This document shows, one piece after another, positions 7,605 to 16,536 of a DNA stretch of 64,000 nt (positions are counted from its first letter, which is position 1; every line of letters starts with the position of its first letter). A model generated the notes under the pieces. That model worked only from the letters and a program-made list of their open reading frames with translations, had not been told where the DNA came from and made no database searches. Source of the stretch: Actinotalea subterranea (GTDB lineage: Bacteria; Actinomycetota; Actinomycetes; Actinomycetales; Cellulomonadaceae). The translations under genes were made by a program, and so were the position numbers. The stretch is taken from the NCBI RefSeq assembly GCF_008364845.1, contig NZ_VTTP01000005.1, positions 186,001-250,000 on the forward strand, written 5' to 3'.

Positions 7605-8521
7605 CGCACTCCCTCCGTCTCGGCCGCGCTGCGGGTCCGCGCGGCACCGTGCTCGGTGCGGTGGACCAGCGCCATGTAGGTGTCCTCGAGCGTGGTGCGG
7701 CGGACCTCGAGGTCGGTGAGCTCGTCGCCGTACTGGGCGAACAGGCTGCGGACGTACGCGGTGGCGTCGTCGGCCGCGTGCACGTACTGCTGGCCGCCGA
7801 CGCTCCACGTGACCTGCGCCTTGCCCGACGCCGCACGGGCGAGGGCTGCCGCGCTGCCGTCGGCCACGATGCGCCCGTCCGCCAGGATCAGGATGCGGTC
7901 GGCGAGCTTCTCGGCCTCGTCCAGGTCGTGCGTGGTGAGCACGATCGTCGTGTCCTCGAGGTCGACGAGCGCGTGGACGATGTCGTGGAACTCGCGGCGC
8001 GCCTCGGGGTCGAAGCCCGCGGTCGGCTCGTCGAGGAACAGGACCTCGGGCCGCCCGACGATGCCGATGGCGACGTCGAGCCTGCGCCGCTGGCCGCCGG
8101 AGAGCCGGGAGACGCGCTGGTCGGCCGCCTCGGCGAGCCCGACGGTCGCGAGCAGCTCGTCGACCTGGCGTGGGCGCGGGCGGCTCGGGGTGCCGTAGGG
8201 CTCGTAGTAGGCGCCGAGGTGCGCGAGCAGGTCCCGCACCCGCCACTTGCCGTGGTCGCGCCAGCTCTGCAGGACGATGCCGACGCCGGCCCGCCACTGC
8301 TCGGGCGCGCTGACCGGGTCCACGCCGAGCACCTGCACCTCGCCGCCGGACCGGTCGCGGAACCCCTCGAGGATCTCGATCGTGGTCGTCTTGCCCGCGC
8401 CGTTGGGCCCGAGGAGCGTGACGACCTCGCCGCGCAGCACCTCGAAGTCCACGCCGTCGAGGACGTCGTTCGTGCCGTACCGCATGCGCAGGTCGCGCAC
8501 CGTGATGACTGCGTCGCCCAT
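7601..8521 (-). CDS. ABC transporter ATP-binding protein (DrrA/NatA type)
   Basis: 306-aa nucleotide-binding subunit. Walker A GPNGAGKT, signature LSGGQRRRLD, Walker B VLFLDEPTAGFD, switch His in LTTHDLDEAE. A C-terminal extension of about 80 residues after the ATPase fold is typical of ABC-2 drug exporters. ATG 8521 has GGGAGG upstream, and a longer start would fall inside the promoter palindrome. First gene of a three-gene operon (ATPase, permease, XRE regulator). Confidence 0.94.
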   Translation of the reverse strand: MGDAVITVRDLRMRYGTNDVLDGVDFEVLRGEVVTLLGPNGAGKTTTIEILEGFRDRSGGEVQVLGVDPVSAPEQWRAGVGIVLQSWRDHGKWRVRDLLAHLGAYYEPYGTPSRPRPRQVDELLATVGLAEAADQRVSRLSGGQRRRLDVAIGIVGRPEVLFLDEPTAGFDPEARREFHDIVHALVDLEDTTIVLTTHDLDEAEKLADRILILADGRIVADGSAAALARAASGKAQVTWSVGGQQYVHAADDATAYVRSLFAQYGDELTDLEVRRTTLEDTYMALVHRTEHGAARTRSAAETEGVR

Positions 8522-8548
8522 GGGTCCTCCCGTTGGCCGCGTCGACAA

Positions 8549-8582
8549 GATGTAGTACATCTACTACATCTCATAGTGTCAA
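8549..8582 (-). promoter_or_regulatory. ABC operon promoter with 22-bp inverted repeat
   Basis: Leftward -35 TTGACA (complement of 8577-8582). Downstream lies a perfect inverted repeat GATGTAGTA-CATC-TACTACATC (8549-8570) covering the spacer and the expected -10. The ATGT...ACAT ends resemble PadR-type operators, but no PadR gene is in the window. The XRE protein of the same operon is the local candidate. Confidence 0.65.
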
Positions 8583-8742
8583 GACCATGGCGCGGGAGAC
8601 GCCGAGGATCGTAGGGCGACGCGCCTCGCGGGCGGCGCGCGCTCGGGGTCCGGGCGGCCGCGCGCCTCAGGCGTCCTACCGGCGTCGACCCGCCGCAGCG
8701 TCCGCACGTCGGCCCCGCACGGGCACGGCCGGCGACGCGCGG

Positions 8743-9168
8743 TCAGGCCTCGAGCAGGATCGTCACCGGGCCGTCGTTGACGAGCTCGACCGCCATGTCC
8801 GCGCCGAACACCCCCGTCTCGACCCGGTGGCCCCGCTCGCGCAGCGCCGCGACGACGGCCTCGACCCGGGGCTCGGCGACCGGGCGCGGAGCTGCGGCGT
8901 TCCACGTGGGCCGCCGGCCCTTGCGGGTGTCGGCGTAGAGCGTGAACTGGCTGACGACGAGGACCGGGGCCCCGGCGTCGAGCGCCGACTGCTCGTCGCG
9001 CAGGATGCGCAGCTCCGAGATCTTGCGTGCGATCAGCTCCGCCTGCGCGGGCCCGTCGTCGTGCGTGACGCCCACGAGAGCCACCAGCCCCGGCTCGTCG
9101 ATGCGGCCGATGACCTCGCCGGCGACGGTGACCGACGCGCGCGTCACGCGCTGGACGACGGCCCTCAC
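8743..9168 (-). CDS. dtd: D-aminoacyl-tRNA deacylase
   Basis: Removes D-amino acids (and glycine from mischarged tRNA-Ala), protecting translation. 141 aa, usual family length. Both active-site signatures of the homodimer are intact: SQFTLYAD (73-80) and the cross-subunit cis-Gly-Pro motif NDGPVT (131-136). The start overlaps the asparaginase stop by 4 bp. Last gene of a long leftward operon. Confidence 0.97.
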   Translation of the reverse strand: MRAVVQRVTRASVTVAGEVIGRIDEPGLVALVGVTHDDGPAQAELIARKISELRILRDEQSALDAGAPVLVVSQFTLYADTRKGRRPTWNAAAPRPVAEPRVEAVVAALRERGHRVETGVFGADMAVELVNDGPVTILLEA

Positions 9169-10211
9169 GGCTCCGCCGTCGCGAGCACCGCGCGGACCTC
9201 GCCGACGGGCTCGCCGTGGCCGAGCACGGGCGTGCGGCCGACCTCGCGCACCGCCGCGAGCACGTCGCGGTCGGCGACGCGGCCCGACGCACGGGCGCTG
9301 ACGTCGAGGGCGACCCCGAGGGCCGCCGCCATGACGGCCGGGCGGGGACGCGCGCCGCCGTCGGCCACCTTGAACGCGAGAGCCGTCCCGTCGGGCAGGC
9401 CCGCCGCGTACACGCCCTCGGCCCCGTCCTTCGCGACCAGGCCGGGCGCGGCCTGCATGAAGCGTGTGACGTCCCGCTCCGGCCCGCCGACGAGCTCCGG
9501 GTGCGCGCTCATGGCTCGGGCGACGGCACGCAGGTGCCCGGCGTCCGGGCCCGCTGCGGCACCGTCGGTCCGGGCGACGCGGCCGAAGGCGCGGGCGAGG
9601 CCGCGCACCGTGGTCGACAGGAGCGGCGCGCCGCAGCCGTCGACGGTCACGTGGTGGACGGGCTCACCCGTGAGGTCGGCGACGGTCTGCCGGACGAGCC
9701 GCTGGAGGGGGTGGTCCGGGTCGCGGTACGTCGTCGGGTCCCACCCGGCCGCCACGCAGGTGGCGAGCATCGCCGCGTGCTTGCCCGAGCAGTTCTGCGT
9801 GACGGGCTCGGGGCCGCGGCCCGCGACGCGCCACGCGTGGGCCGCACCGGCGTCGAGCGGCAGGTCCGGCGTGTTCTGCAGGTCCCGCTCCGTCAGCCCC
9901 GCCGCCGCCAGGACGCGGCGTACGACGTCGAGGTGCGCCGGTGTCCCGGAGTGGCTCGCGCACGCGAGCGACAGACCGGCGTCGTCCAGCGACAGACCGG
10001 CGCGGAGCATCGCGACCGCCTGCACGGGCTTGAGCGAGGACCGTGGCCAGATCGTCGCGTCCGGGTCACCCACGGCGAGGCGCAGCTCACCGTCCGGACC
10101 GAGCACCACGAGGTGCCCCAGGTGCTCGGACTCGACGAGGTCCCCGCGCACCACCTGGGCGAGCAGGGCCGCAGGGCTCGGGAGGCTCACGACGCCGGCC
10201 CCGGCGGTCAC
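9165..10211 (-). CDS. Asparaginase II family protein
   Basis: 348-aa member of the asparaginase family first seen in Rhizobium (thermolabile type), structurally a serine beta-lactamase-like amidohydrolase rather than an E. coli-type asparaginase. Recognised by RSSLKPVQA near the N terminus, [11 protein letters not shown] and the VDGCGAP motif. GTG 10211 overlaps the DUF2516 stop by 4 bp (GTGA) and fits the family start; a longer in-frame extension is unsupported. Predicted to release ammonia from L-asparagine in the cytoplasm. Confidence 0.9.
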   Translation of the reverse strand: MTAGAGVVSLPSPAALLAQVVRGDLVESEHLGHLVVLGPDGELRLAVGDPDATIWPRSSLKPVQAVAMLRAGLSLDDAGLSLACASHSGTPAHLDVVRRVLAAAGLTERDLQNTPDLPLDAGAAHAWRVAGRGPEPVTQNCSGKHAAMLATCVAAGWDPTTYRDPDHPLQRLVRQTVADLTGEPVHHVTVDGCGAPLLSTTVRGLARAFGRVARTDGAAAGPDAGHLRAVARAMSAHPELVGGPERDVTRFMQAAPGLVAKDGAEGVYAAGLPDGTALAFKVADGGARPRPAVMAAALGVALDVSARASGRVADRDVLAAVREVGRTPVLGHGEPVGEVRAVLATAEP

Positions 10212-10555
10212 CAGCCGCCCCGCGGCGGACCGCCCCTGCCCGGACGCCCGCCACGCCCGCCGGAGTAGGGGGTCACGGCAGGCTTCACGTCGACGAGGTA
10301 CACGATCGCGGCGACCGCGCTGCCCAGCGCGAGGAACTGCAGCTCGCCGATGCCCACCGGCCACGGCACCGCGACGAACGCGACGGCCGTCGCGACCCCG
10401 AGCACCGCGAGCCAGAAGTTCTTGGTCCGCTTGCCCGCGGCCGGGAAGGCCTGCGCGGGCCGCCGGGCCGCGTCCACGAGCGCGACGACGGAGAACACCA
10501 GCACGAGGAGGTACAGCGCGAAGAACACGAGGGCCTGGGCGGTCATGAGGAACAC
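10208..10555 (-). CDS. DUF2516-family membrane protein
   Basis: 115-aa protein with three hydrophobic segments (about 5-28, 47-65, 72-88) and the central RTKNFWLAVLGV motif of this actinobacteria-specific family. The Gly/Arg/Pro-rich tail is probably cytoplasmic. Function unknown. It lies 52 bp after the FUSC gene and overlaps the asparaginase start by 4 bp. ATG 10546 is an alternative start. Confidence 0.88.
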   Translation of the reverse strand: MFLMTAQALVFFALYLLVLVFSVVALVDAARRPAQAFPAAGKRTKNFWLAVLGVATAVAFVAVPWPVGIGELQFLALGSAVAAIVYLVDVKPAVTPYSGGRGGRPGRGGPPRGGW

Positions 10556-10607
10556 GGAGCGAGCCTAGAGCGTGCCGCGCGCGCAGGCCCGGTGCGGGCC
10601 CGCCACG

Positions 10608-11690
10608 TCACATCTCGGGGAGCCCCGACCGCGCCTGCGCCGGGTCCACGCCCGAGGCCTCGAGGAGGTCCACGACGAGCGACCGCAGCATGAGCACGAG
10701 ACCCTGGACGTGCCAGTCCGACGGTGCGACGCGCCACGGGTCCGCGCCCGCGGCGGCCGCCATGAGCCGCTCGCGCGCACGCACCGGCTCAGTACCCGCG
10801 GCGAACGCCACGCCGAGCTCCTCGGCGGCCACGACGAGCTCGTCGAGCAGGCCCGCGAGCGCCTCGACGTCGTGCCCCTCGCGCACGACGACCCGGGAGC
10901 GTCGCACGAGGACGCGCGCGTTGCGCATCGCGCGGTCCACGTGCACCGCGGCCGACTCGAGCCCCTGGAGCTCGCCCCGGTGACGCCTGAACTGCGGGGA
11001 CACCCGCGCGGCCTCGCGGGCGCTCGCCGCGGTCGAGCGCCACTGGTCGAGCACGGGCTGCGAGGCACGGCCCCGCACGAGCGCCTCGTCGACGTCCTCC
11101 TCCGACGAGCCCACGAGGCCCCGGGAGAGGAACCGCAGCACGTCGGCGACCTCCGTGAGCCCCTCCTCGGCGAGCGACCGGATCCGACGCCGCGGGTCCT
11201 GCGGCGAGAGCGCCGCGACGAGCAGCGCCACGCCACCGCCGACGGCGGCGTCCGTCCAGCGCCCGAGCGGCGATCCCGCCTGGGCCGCGGGCAGCGCGAC
11301 GATGACGATCGCCTGCACGCCCGCCTGCGTCGTCAGCAGCGTCCCCCGGTCGAGGAAGCGCGCGACGAGCGCGGCCACGACCAGCACCACGGCGATCTGG
11401 AGCGCACCCGTGCCGATCACGTGGACCAGGAGGTCCCCCAGGAGCACGCCCAGCGCGACCCCGATCGCGAGCTCGGCGACGCGCCGCGGCTGCCGGTCCG
11501 CGCTGAAGCCGAGCGCGACCCACGCGGAGACGGGGGCGAAGAACGGGTTCGCGTGGCCGAGGCCGTTGTGCGCGATCGCCCAGGCGATCCCGGCGGCGAG
11601 GCTCGCGAGGAGCACCGGCACCAGTGCGCGACGCACGCGCGCCCAGCCCTGACGCAGGCGGGAGCGCGCGACGACGCGGGCCGACCTCAC
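10608..11690 (-). CDS. FUSC-family (aromatic acid exporter-like) membrane protein
   Basis: 360 aa. The N-terminal half has about six transmembrane segments, including the family motif HNGLGHANPFFAPVSAWVALG and RVAELAIGVALGVLLGDLLV. The C-terminal half is a soluble helical region that may form a coiled coil. FUSC proteins are proposed exporters or pore components; transport here is inferred. GTG 11690 overlaps the ygfZ stop by 4 bp (GTGA). Part of the ygfZ operon. Confidence 0.85.
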   Translation of the reverse strand: MRSARVVARSRLRQGWARVRRALVPVLLASLAAGIAWAIAHNGLGHANPFFAPVSAWVALGFSADRQPRRVAELAIGVALGVLLGDLLVHVIGTGALQIAVVLVVAALVARFLDRGTLLTTQAGVQAIVIVALPAAQAGSPLGRWTDAAVGGGVALLVAALSPQDPRRRIRSLAEEGLTEVADVLRFLSRGLVGSSEEDVDEALVRGRASQPVLDQWRSTAASAREAARVSPQFRRHRGELQGLESAAVHVDRAMRNARVLVRRSRVVVREGHDVEALAGLLDELVVAAEELGVAFAAGTEPVRARERLMAAAAGADPWRVAPSDWHVQGLVLMLRSLVVDLLEASGVDPAQARSGLPEM

Positions 11691-12793
11691 GGCACGATCC
11701 GCGGCCCCAGGCCTCGGGCGACGGGCGGGCGCGGTGCCGGGCGGTCGACCGAGACGCCTTCGCCCGGGACGACGACCTCCTGCGACGCCGCCACGTCACC
11801 CCCGTCGCAGGCCACGAGCAGCTCCGCGGACGTGTCCAGGTTGCGCTTGACGAGCGCGAGCGCGACGGGGCCGAGCTCGTGGTGCCGCGCGACGCTCGTC
11901 ACGGCCCCGACGGCGCGCCCGGCGAGGCTCACCTCGGCGCCCGGCTCGGGCAGGAGGTGGCCCGAGCCGTCCAGGTGGAGCATGACGACCCGGCGCGGCG
12001 GACGGCCGAGGTTGTGCACCCGGGCGATCGTCTCCTGGCCGCGGTAGCAGCCCTTGTTCAGGTGCACGGCGGTGCGCAGCCAGTCGAGCTCGTGCGGGAT
12101 GGTGCGGTGGTCGACGTCCCTCGCCGCCCTCGGCCGCCACGCCGCGACGCGGGCCGCCTCGCTCGCCCACGTCCCAGCGAGCCGCCAGCCCGCCTGCTCA
12201 CGTTCGGCGACGGCGTCGGCCAGGCCCGCGCGGGGCACGACCACCAGGCGCCACGGGCGCTCGAGCCCTGGGTGCTCCTCGTCGGCCGGCCCGTAGCGCG
12301 TGCCGCCCTCGAGCGTGCGGGGCCACGGGTCCCGCCACGTCACGGGCTCGCCCTCGCGGCCCTCGGCGTCGACGGGCTCGCCGATCACCGCCCAGTCGGC
12401 GGTGACGTCGGCGACCTCGACCCGGAGCATGAAGCGCATCGAGTCGAGCCACGCCGCGAGTGCCGGAGCCGTCTCGGTGAGCAGCCACGTCGTCGTGCCG
12501 TCGTCGACCACACCCGCGGCGTGCTCGACGTGCCCGTGCGGGCTCAGCACGAGCGTCTCCGTGGACGTGCGGGGGGCCAGCGTGGACAGCTCCTGCGAGG
12601 TGATCGAGTGCAGCCAGGTGAGCCGGTCCGGGCCCGTGACCGTCACGACGCCCGTGGCCGACAGGTCCACGACGGCGCCGCCCGCCGCGAGCGCGCGCTG
12701 CTCGGCCGTCGGGTCCCCGTAGTGCCACGCGACACCGGCGTCGGGCCCCGTGCCCTCGACGGCGCCGTGACGCCCCAGCAGCGGGCTCCTCAC
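11687..12793 (-). CDS. ygfZ: Folate-binding protein YgfZ / GcvT-like
   Basis: 368-aa protein of the aminomethyltransferase fold that supports iron-sulfur enzymes (folate-dependent Fe-S repair in E. coli). The diagnostic K-G-C-Y-x-G-Q-E signature is present (KGCYRGQETIARVHNLG). The N-terminal half resembles GcvT but lacks its catalytic context. GTG start and 4-bp overlaps on both sides place it firmly in the operon with the nitrobindin-like and FUSC genes. Confidence 0.95.
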   Translation of the reverse strand: MRSPLLGRHGAVEGTGPDAGVAWHYGDPTAEQRALAAGGAVVDLSATGVVTVTGPDRLTWLHSITSQELSTLAPRTSTETLVLSPHGHVEHAAGVVDDGTTTWLLTETAPALAAWLDSMRFMLRVEVADVTADWAVIGEPVDAEGREGEPVTWRDPWPRTLEGGTRYGPADEEHPGLERPWRLVVVPRAGLADAVAEREQAGWRLAGTWASEAARVAAWRPRAARDVDHRTIPHELDWLRTAVHLNKGCYRGQETIARVHNLGRPPRRVVMLHLDGSGHLLPEPGAEVSLAGRAVGAVTSVARHHELGPVALALVKRNLDTSAELLVACDGGDVAASQEVVVPGEGVSVDRPAPRPPVARGLGPRIVP

Positions 12794-13326
12794 GCGTCGA
12801 CCCGGCTCAGGCGCGCCGACGCGTAGGACTGCAGCGGCTCACCGAACGCCGCGAGGTCCCAGGTCCACATCAGCTCACCCTGCACGAGGCCGTACAGGCG
12901 CTTGCCCGCCGTCACCTCGGCGGCGTCGGGCGTGCGTGCGACGAGGTCGCTCACGAGGTCGATCCGGCCGTTGCCCACGGCGCCCGCGTACAGCGACAGG
13001 TGGCCGGCCGGGTCCACGAGGAGCAGGTCGACCGGGTGCCGGTCCGCCGGGAGCCCCTCGGGGCGGTCGGCCGGGACACGCCAGTAGCCGGACTCCCGCG
13101 CCCAGACGCGCGGCTCCTCCTCGTGCGTGCCGGCGGACGGGGCGAGCCACATCGTGCTCGTCCACGTGAGGTAGGGGCCGCCGTCGTGGTCGACGACGAC
13201 CTCCTGGACCACTGCCGTCTCGGGCACGTTCGGGTAGACGACGACTCCCTCGCCGCGCCAGCGGCCCACGAGCCAGGCGAGCGGGTAGACCTCCGGGGCC
13301 AGGCCCTCGGGCAGCGTGAACGCCAC
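12790..13326 (-). CDS. FABP-like / nitrobindin-type heme-binding protein (DUF1794)
   Basis: 178-aa ten-stranded beta-barrel protein. The family motif G-x-W-x-G-x-G is visible as VGRWRGEG near residue 20, and a C-terminal WTWDLAAFGEPLQSYASARL closes the barrel. Nitrobindins bind ferric heme near a C-terminal His; I do not see a clear equivalent His here, so heme binding is uncertain. GTG start, 2 bp after the small-peptide gene; stop overlaps ygfZ by 4 bp. Confidence 0.88.
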   Translation of the reverse strand: MAFTLPEGLAPEVYPLAWLVGRWRGEGVVVYPNVPETAVVQEVVVDHDGGPYLTWTSTMWLAPSAGTHEEEPRVWARESGYWRVPADRPEGLPADRHPVDLLLVDPAGHLSLYAGAVGNGRIDLVSDLVARTPDAAEVTAGKRLYGLVQGELMWTWDLAAFGEPLQSYASARLSRVDA

Positions 13327-13328
13327 GG

Positions 13329-13436
13329 TCAGCGCTGACCCTTGTAGAGCTTGTAGACCACGTAGAAGGCGAACCAGCCGATGCTGAGCGACGCTGCTAC
13401 CAGCAGTCCGATGAAGAACATCTCCAGGGCGACCAT
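13329..13436 (-). CDS. 35-aa single-pass membrane peptide
   Basis: Small gene at the head of the ygfZ operon. The product has a short start (MVALEMF), one hydrophobic helix (about 6-29, FFIGLLVAASLSIGWFAFYV) and a basic tail (YKLYKGQR), so the C terminus is probably cytoplasmic. A -10 TAGGAT (complement of 13443-13448) ends 6 nt before the ATG, predicting a leaderless message. Only 2 bp separate it from the nitrobindin-like gene. I recognise no named family; conservation of the position in relatives would test it. Confidence 0.78.
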   Translation of the reverse strand: MVALEMFFIGLLVAASLSIGWFAFYVVYKLYKGQR

Positions 13437-13442
13437 GAGGCG

Positions 13443-13474
13443 ATCCTACGGCGCGGCCCGCCTAGGCTCCCGTC
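13443..13474. promoter_or_regulatory. Divergent leaderless promoters
   Basis: The leftward -10 TAGGAT (complement of 13443-13448) and rightward -10 TAGGCT (13463-13468) each end 6 nt before an ATG (13436 and 13475). Start codons are 38 bp apart, so -35 regions overlap and the promoters probably compete. Confidence 0.65.
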
Positions 13475-13855
13475 ATGGCCACGACCCCGCCGCCCACCCG
13501 CTCCCTCGTCGTCAAGTGCACGTGGGGCGCCGACCGGCCCGAGGCCTGCCACCAGGCCCTCAACGTCGCGGCGTCGGCTGTCGCCGCCGGTGCCCACGTC
13601 TCCCTGTGGCTCGCCGGTGAGGGCTCCTGGCTCGCCGTGCCCGGCCGGGCCGCCGAGGTGCTCGTCGAGCACGGCGCACCGCTCGCGGACCTGCTCGACG
13701 TCGTCCTCGCCGAAGGCAGCGTGACGCTGTGCACGCAGTGCGCGGTGCGGCGGGGGCTCACCCAGGACGACCTGCTCGACGGGGTCCGGGTCGCGGGCGC
13801 CGCCGCGTTCACCGAGGAGGTCCTGGCGCCCGGCGCGCAGGCCCTCGTGTACTGA
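13475..13855 (+). CDS. DsrE/DsrF-like family protein
   Basis: 126-aa alpha/beta protein of the DsrE-like fold: SLVVKCTWGADRPEACHQALNVA opening, LWLAGEGSWLA core, and a CTQC pair at about 87-90 (LCTQCAVRRGL). In sulfur-relay members a Cys at about this place carries persulfide; a CxxC pair is compatible with thiol chemistry or redox sensing but does not prove it. Start set by the leaderless -10 TAGGCT. Single gene, convergent with the membrane protein gene. Confidence 0.8.
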   Translation: MATTPPPTRSLVVKCTWGADRPEACHQALNVAASAVAAGAHVSLWLAGEGSWLAVPGRAAEVLVEHGAPLADLLDVVLAEGSVTLCTQCAVRRGLTQDDLLDGVRVAGAAAFTEEVLAPGAQALVY

Positions 13856-13896
13856 TCCCGCCCACCGGCACCGGCGCGGCGCCGACCCCGCCGTGC

Positions 13897-13928
13897 CCAG
13901 CCGACCAGCCGACCAGCCGATCAGCCGA
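13897..13928. repeat. Tandem 8-bp repeat, four copies
   Basis: Four copies of CCAGCCGA (the last is TCAGCCGA) run into the stop codon of the leftward membrane-protein gene. Slippage here could alter that protein's C-terminal end. Confidence 0.7.
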
Positions 13929-14655
13929 TGAGGACGCGGCCCACGACGTAGACGAGGATGCCGCTCACGGACACGGGCAGCACGATGGCCGCACCCGCGG
14001 CCCACCGGCGACGCAGGGTCGGCAGCCGGTCGAAGAGCACGTGCAGCGCGGCGATGAGGATGCCCGTCGCGAGCCCCAGGAACGCGCCCGCGATCGCCTC
14101 CGTCTGCGGCATGACGGCACTGGCACCGCCTCCCGCGATGACCGCGGCGACAGTCGTGACCGTCGCGCCCGTCCAGCCGCCGAGGGGCACGGCCGAGACC
14201 GCCGCCGCGACGGCGAGCGCGAATGCGCCGCTGACCACGAGCGAGGTGCCGCCCGGGGCGCGCACGGCCGCGACCCAGCCCGCCGCAGCGGTCGCGACGA
14301 GGACACCGGTGACCGTGCCCGTCACCGACTCCACGAGGCGCAACCGGCCGTCCTGCCGCGCGAGCTCGTTGACGAACGCCAGCAGGATCGCGAGGGCGAC
14401 GACGACGGGCAGCTCCCGCAGGAACGGCGTCCCCCGGGTCGCGGTCACCGCGATCACGGCGCCGGCGCCGCCCAGCGCGACGACGACGCTCGTGCCGAGG
14501 CGCGCGGGCAGGTCGAGGAGGCCCGGCCAGCCTGCGGCCAGCAGCACCGCGAGGAGCCCGGCCACGATCACGAGCGGGACCTCGCCCATGACGCCGGCGC
14601 CCGCGACGAGCGCGGCGAGCACCGCGGTGAGCACCGCGCGGGTCGAGACGTCCAT
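13921..14655 (-). CDS. Hypothetical multi-pass membrane protein
   Basis: 244 aa, almost entirely hydrophobic, with about seven or eight transmembrane segments separated by short loops. A central FVNELARQDGRLRLVES loop is the longest polar part and resembles the loop of uncharacterised actinobacterial membrane proteins encoded near glnR. It recalls phosphatidate cytidylyltransferase-like hydrophobic patterning but no catalytic motif is seen, so no function is assigned. Divergent from glnR with 143 bp between starts. Confidence 0.75.
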   Translation of the reverse strand: MDVSTRAVLTAVLAALVAGAGVMGEVPLVIVAGLLAVLLAAGWPGLLDLPARLGTSVVVALGGAGAVIAVTATRGTPFLRELPVVVALAILLAFVNELARQDGRLRLVESVTGTVTGVLVATAAAGWVAAVRAPGGTSLVVSGAFALAVAAAVSAVPLGGWTGATVTTVAAVIAGGGASAVMPQTEAIAGAFLGLATGILIAALHVLFDRLPTLRRRWAAGAAIVLPVSVSGILVYVVGRVLIG

Positions 14656-14760
14656 CAGCGCACCCGGGTGCCGACGACGGCGGCCAGGACATGGAGGTGG
14701 GCGAGCACGCCCCAGAGTCTCGCAGATCGATGCGTGGCACCGTGCCCACGGGCCCGGCGG

Positions 14761-14790
14761 TACGGTGATGCCACCTCGTCACCCAGGAGG
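14761..14790 (+). promoter_or_regulatory. glnR promoter and ribosome site
   Basis: -10-like TACGGT (14761-14766) and strong AGGAGG (14785-14790) 8 nt before ATG 14799. Unlike many neighbours this gene has a real 5' UTR. Confidence 0.55.
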
Positions 14791-14798
14791 CACGACCG

Positions 14799-15602
14799 AT
14801 GGCAGACCTCTTGCTGCTGACACCCTCGGCCGGCGGTTCGGCCCAGGTGCTGCCGGCACTCGGTCTGCTCGCGCACCGGGTCCGGGTCCTGCCCGTCGAG
14901 CCCTCGGCGCTGCTGGACGCGCCCGACTCGGACGTCCTCCTGCTCGACGCGCGTCGGGACCTCGCGACGGCCCGTTCGACGTGCCGGCTCCTGCGCGCCA
15001 CGGGGCTCACCGTGCCGCTCGTGCTCATCCTCACCGAGGGCGGCCTCACGGTCGTCACCGGCGAGTGGGGCGCGTCCGACATCCTGCTCGAGGACGCCTC
15101 GCCCGCCGAGGTCGAGGCCCGGCTGCGGCTCGTCATCGAACGCTTCGCCGCGGACAACCCGGACGACGACCTCGAGGAGATCTCCTCTGGGGACCTGACC
15201 ATCGACGCGGGCGGCTACACGGCACGCGTGCGGGGCCGTCCGCTCGACCTGACCTACAAGGAGTTCGAGCTCCTCAAGTACCTCGCGCAGCACCCGGGCC
15301 GGGTGTTCACCCGTGCCCAGCTCCTCCAGGAGGTGTGGGGCTACGACTACTTCGGTGGCACCCGCACCGTCGACGTGCACGTCCGGCGCCTGCGCGCGAA
15401 GCTCGGGCCCGAGCACGAGCAGCTCATCGGGACCGTCCGCAACGTCGGCTACCGGTTCGACCCGCCGCGCGACCGCCGTGCCGCCGAGGTCGCCGAGGCG
15501 AGCGGGGACCGCGGCCGGCCGGCCGCCGACGACGCCGAGGTCGGCGCAGCCGAGGAGGCACCGCCCACCACGGAGGCGCCGGGACGTTCACTCGCCGGCT
15601 GA
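14799..15602 (+). CDS. glnR: Nitrogen-metabolism regulator GlnR (orphan OmpR-type)
   Basis: 267-aa OmpR/PhoB-fold regulator. The opening [32 protein letters not shown] and the DNA-binding domain ([45 protein letters not shown]) closely match GlnR of Streptomyces from memory. The N-terminal receiver lacks the usual acidic pair, fitting the phosphorylation-independent dimeric GlnR class. It activates ammonium, nitrate and other nitrogen-assimilation genes when nitrogen is short. A 50-residue charged Ala/Glu tail is variable in the family. No kinase is nearby, as expected. Confidence 0.92.
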   Translation: MADLLLLTPSAGGSAQVLPALGLLAHRVRVLPVEPSALLDAPDSDVLLLDARRDLATARSTCRLLRATGLTVPLVLILTEGGLTVVTGEWGASDILLEDASPAEVEARLRLVIERFAADNPDDDLEEISSGDLTIDAGGYTARVRGRPLDLTYKEFELLKYLAQHPGRVFTRAQLLQEVWGYDYFGGTRTVDVHVRRLRAKLGPEHEQLIGTVRNVGYRFDPPRDRRAAEVAEASGDRGRPAADDAEVGAAEEAPPTTEAPGRSLAG

Positions 15603-15621
15603 CGGACGGTAGGTTCGACCG

Positions 15622-16536
15622 GTGACCGACTCGTCCGCCGTGCTGCTCGACGGGCCGTGGCGTCATCTGTTCGTCGCGGCGAACGCCGCCCGTTTCCACG
15701 TCGCCGAGGCCGGCCCGGACGGTGACGACGGTGGCACCGCGCCGCTCGTCGTCCTCCTGCACGGCTTCCCCGAGATGTGGTGGGCCTGGCGCCACCAGAT
15801 CCCCGCGCTCGCGGCGGCCGGCTACCGGGTCGCGGCCATGGACCTGCGCGGGACGGGCGCCTCAGACAAGCCGCCGCACGGGTACGACGTGCCGACGCTC
15901 GCCCGCGACGTCGCCGGGGTCATCCGGTCGCTCGGCGCCCAGGAGGCCTTCGTCGTCGGTCACGGGACCGGGGGTGCGGTCGCGTGGTCCATGCCCGGCC
16001 TCCAGCCGGGCGTCGCCCGCGGCGTCGCCGCGCTGTCCGCGCCCCACCCGGTGCGGATGCGCAACGGCGCCGTGCTCAGCAGGGTCCTCGGCCGCAGCGC
16101 GACGCGCCGGCTCGCCTTCTTCCAGCTCCCGTTCTTCCCCGAGCACCGCATGACCCGGGGCGACCTGGCCACGCGCGTCCTGCACGACTGGGGTGCGCCC
16201 GGGTGGTTGCCCGCCGACGTCGCCGCCACGTACCGCATGGCCGCGCGCATCCCCTTCGCGGCGCACAGCGCGATGGAGACGCTGCGGTGGATGGTCCGCT
16301 CGACCCCGCGCATCGACGGCCAGCGCTACCTCGCCGCGGTGCGCGAGCCGATCACGGTCCCCGTGCTCCAGCTGCACGGCACGGCCGACAGGTGCGTCCC
16401 CGCTTCGGTGGCGCGGGGCGGCACGGGCGCGCCCTACCGGTTCGAGCTCGTGCCGGGGGCCGGGCACTTCCTTCCCGAGGAGGCGCCCGAGCGCACGACG
16501 GCGCTGCTGCTGGAGTGGCTCGACTCAGTCCGCTGA
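15622..16536 (+). CDS. Alpha/beta-hydrolase homologue without a nucleophile
   Basis: 304-aa protein of the epoxide hydrolase/haloalkane dehalogenase type: [32 protein letters not shown], and late Asp and His ([16 protein letters not shown]). At the nucleophile elbow the sequence is GHGTGG: Gly115 occupies the place of the catalytic Ser or Asp. The frame is intact, so this is not a sequencing error. It is probably a non-hydrolytic or altered member. Start GTG 15622 follows -10 TAGGTT by 6 nt (leaderless). It follows glnR by 19 bp; its stop overlaps nth. Confidence 0.88.
   Translation: MTDSSAVLLDGPWRHLFVAANAARFHVAEAGPDGDDGGTAPLVVLLHGFPEMWWAWRHQIPALAAAGYRVAAMDLRGTGASDKPPHGYDVPTLARDVAGVIRSLGAQEAFVVGHGTGGAVAWSMPGLQPGVARGVAALSAPHPVRMRNGAVLSRVLGRSATRRLAFFQLPFFPEHRMTRGDLATRVLHDWGAPGWLPADVAATYRMAARIPFAAHSAMETLRWMVRSTPRIDGQRYLAAVREPITVPVLQLHGTADRCVPASVARGGTGAPYRFELVPGAGHFLPEEAPERTTALLLEWLDSVR

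Noticed and set aside
15622-16536. Frameshifted pseudogene
   Set aside because: The frame is intact with start, stop, Asp and His; only the nucleophile residue differs.
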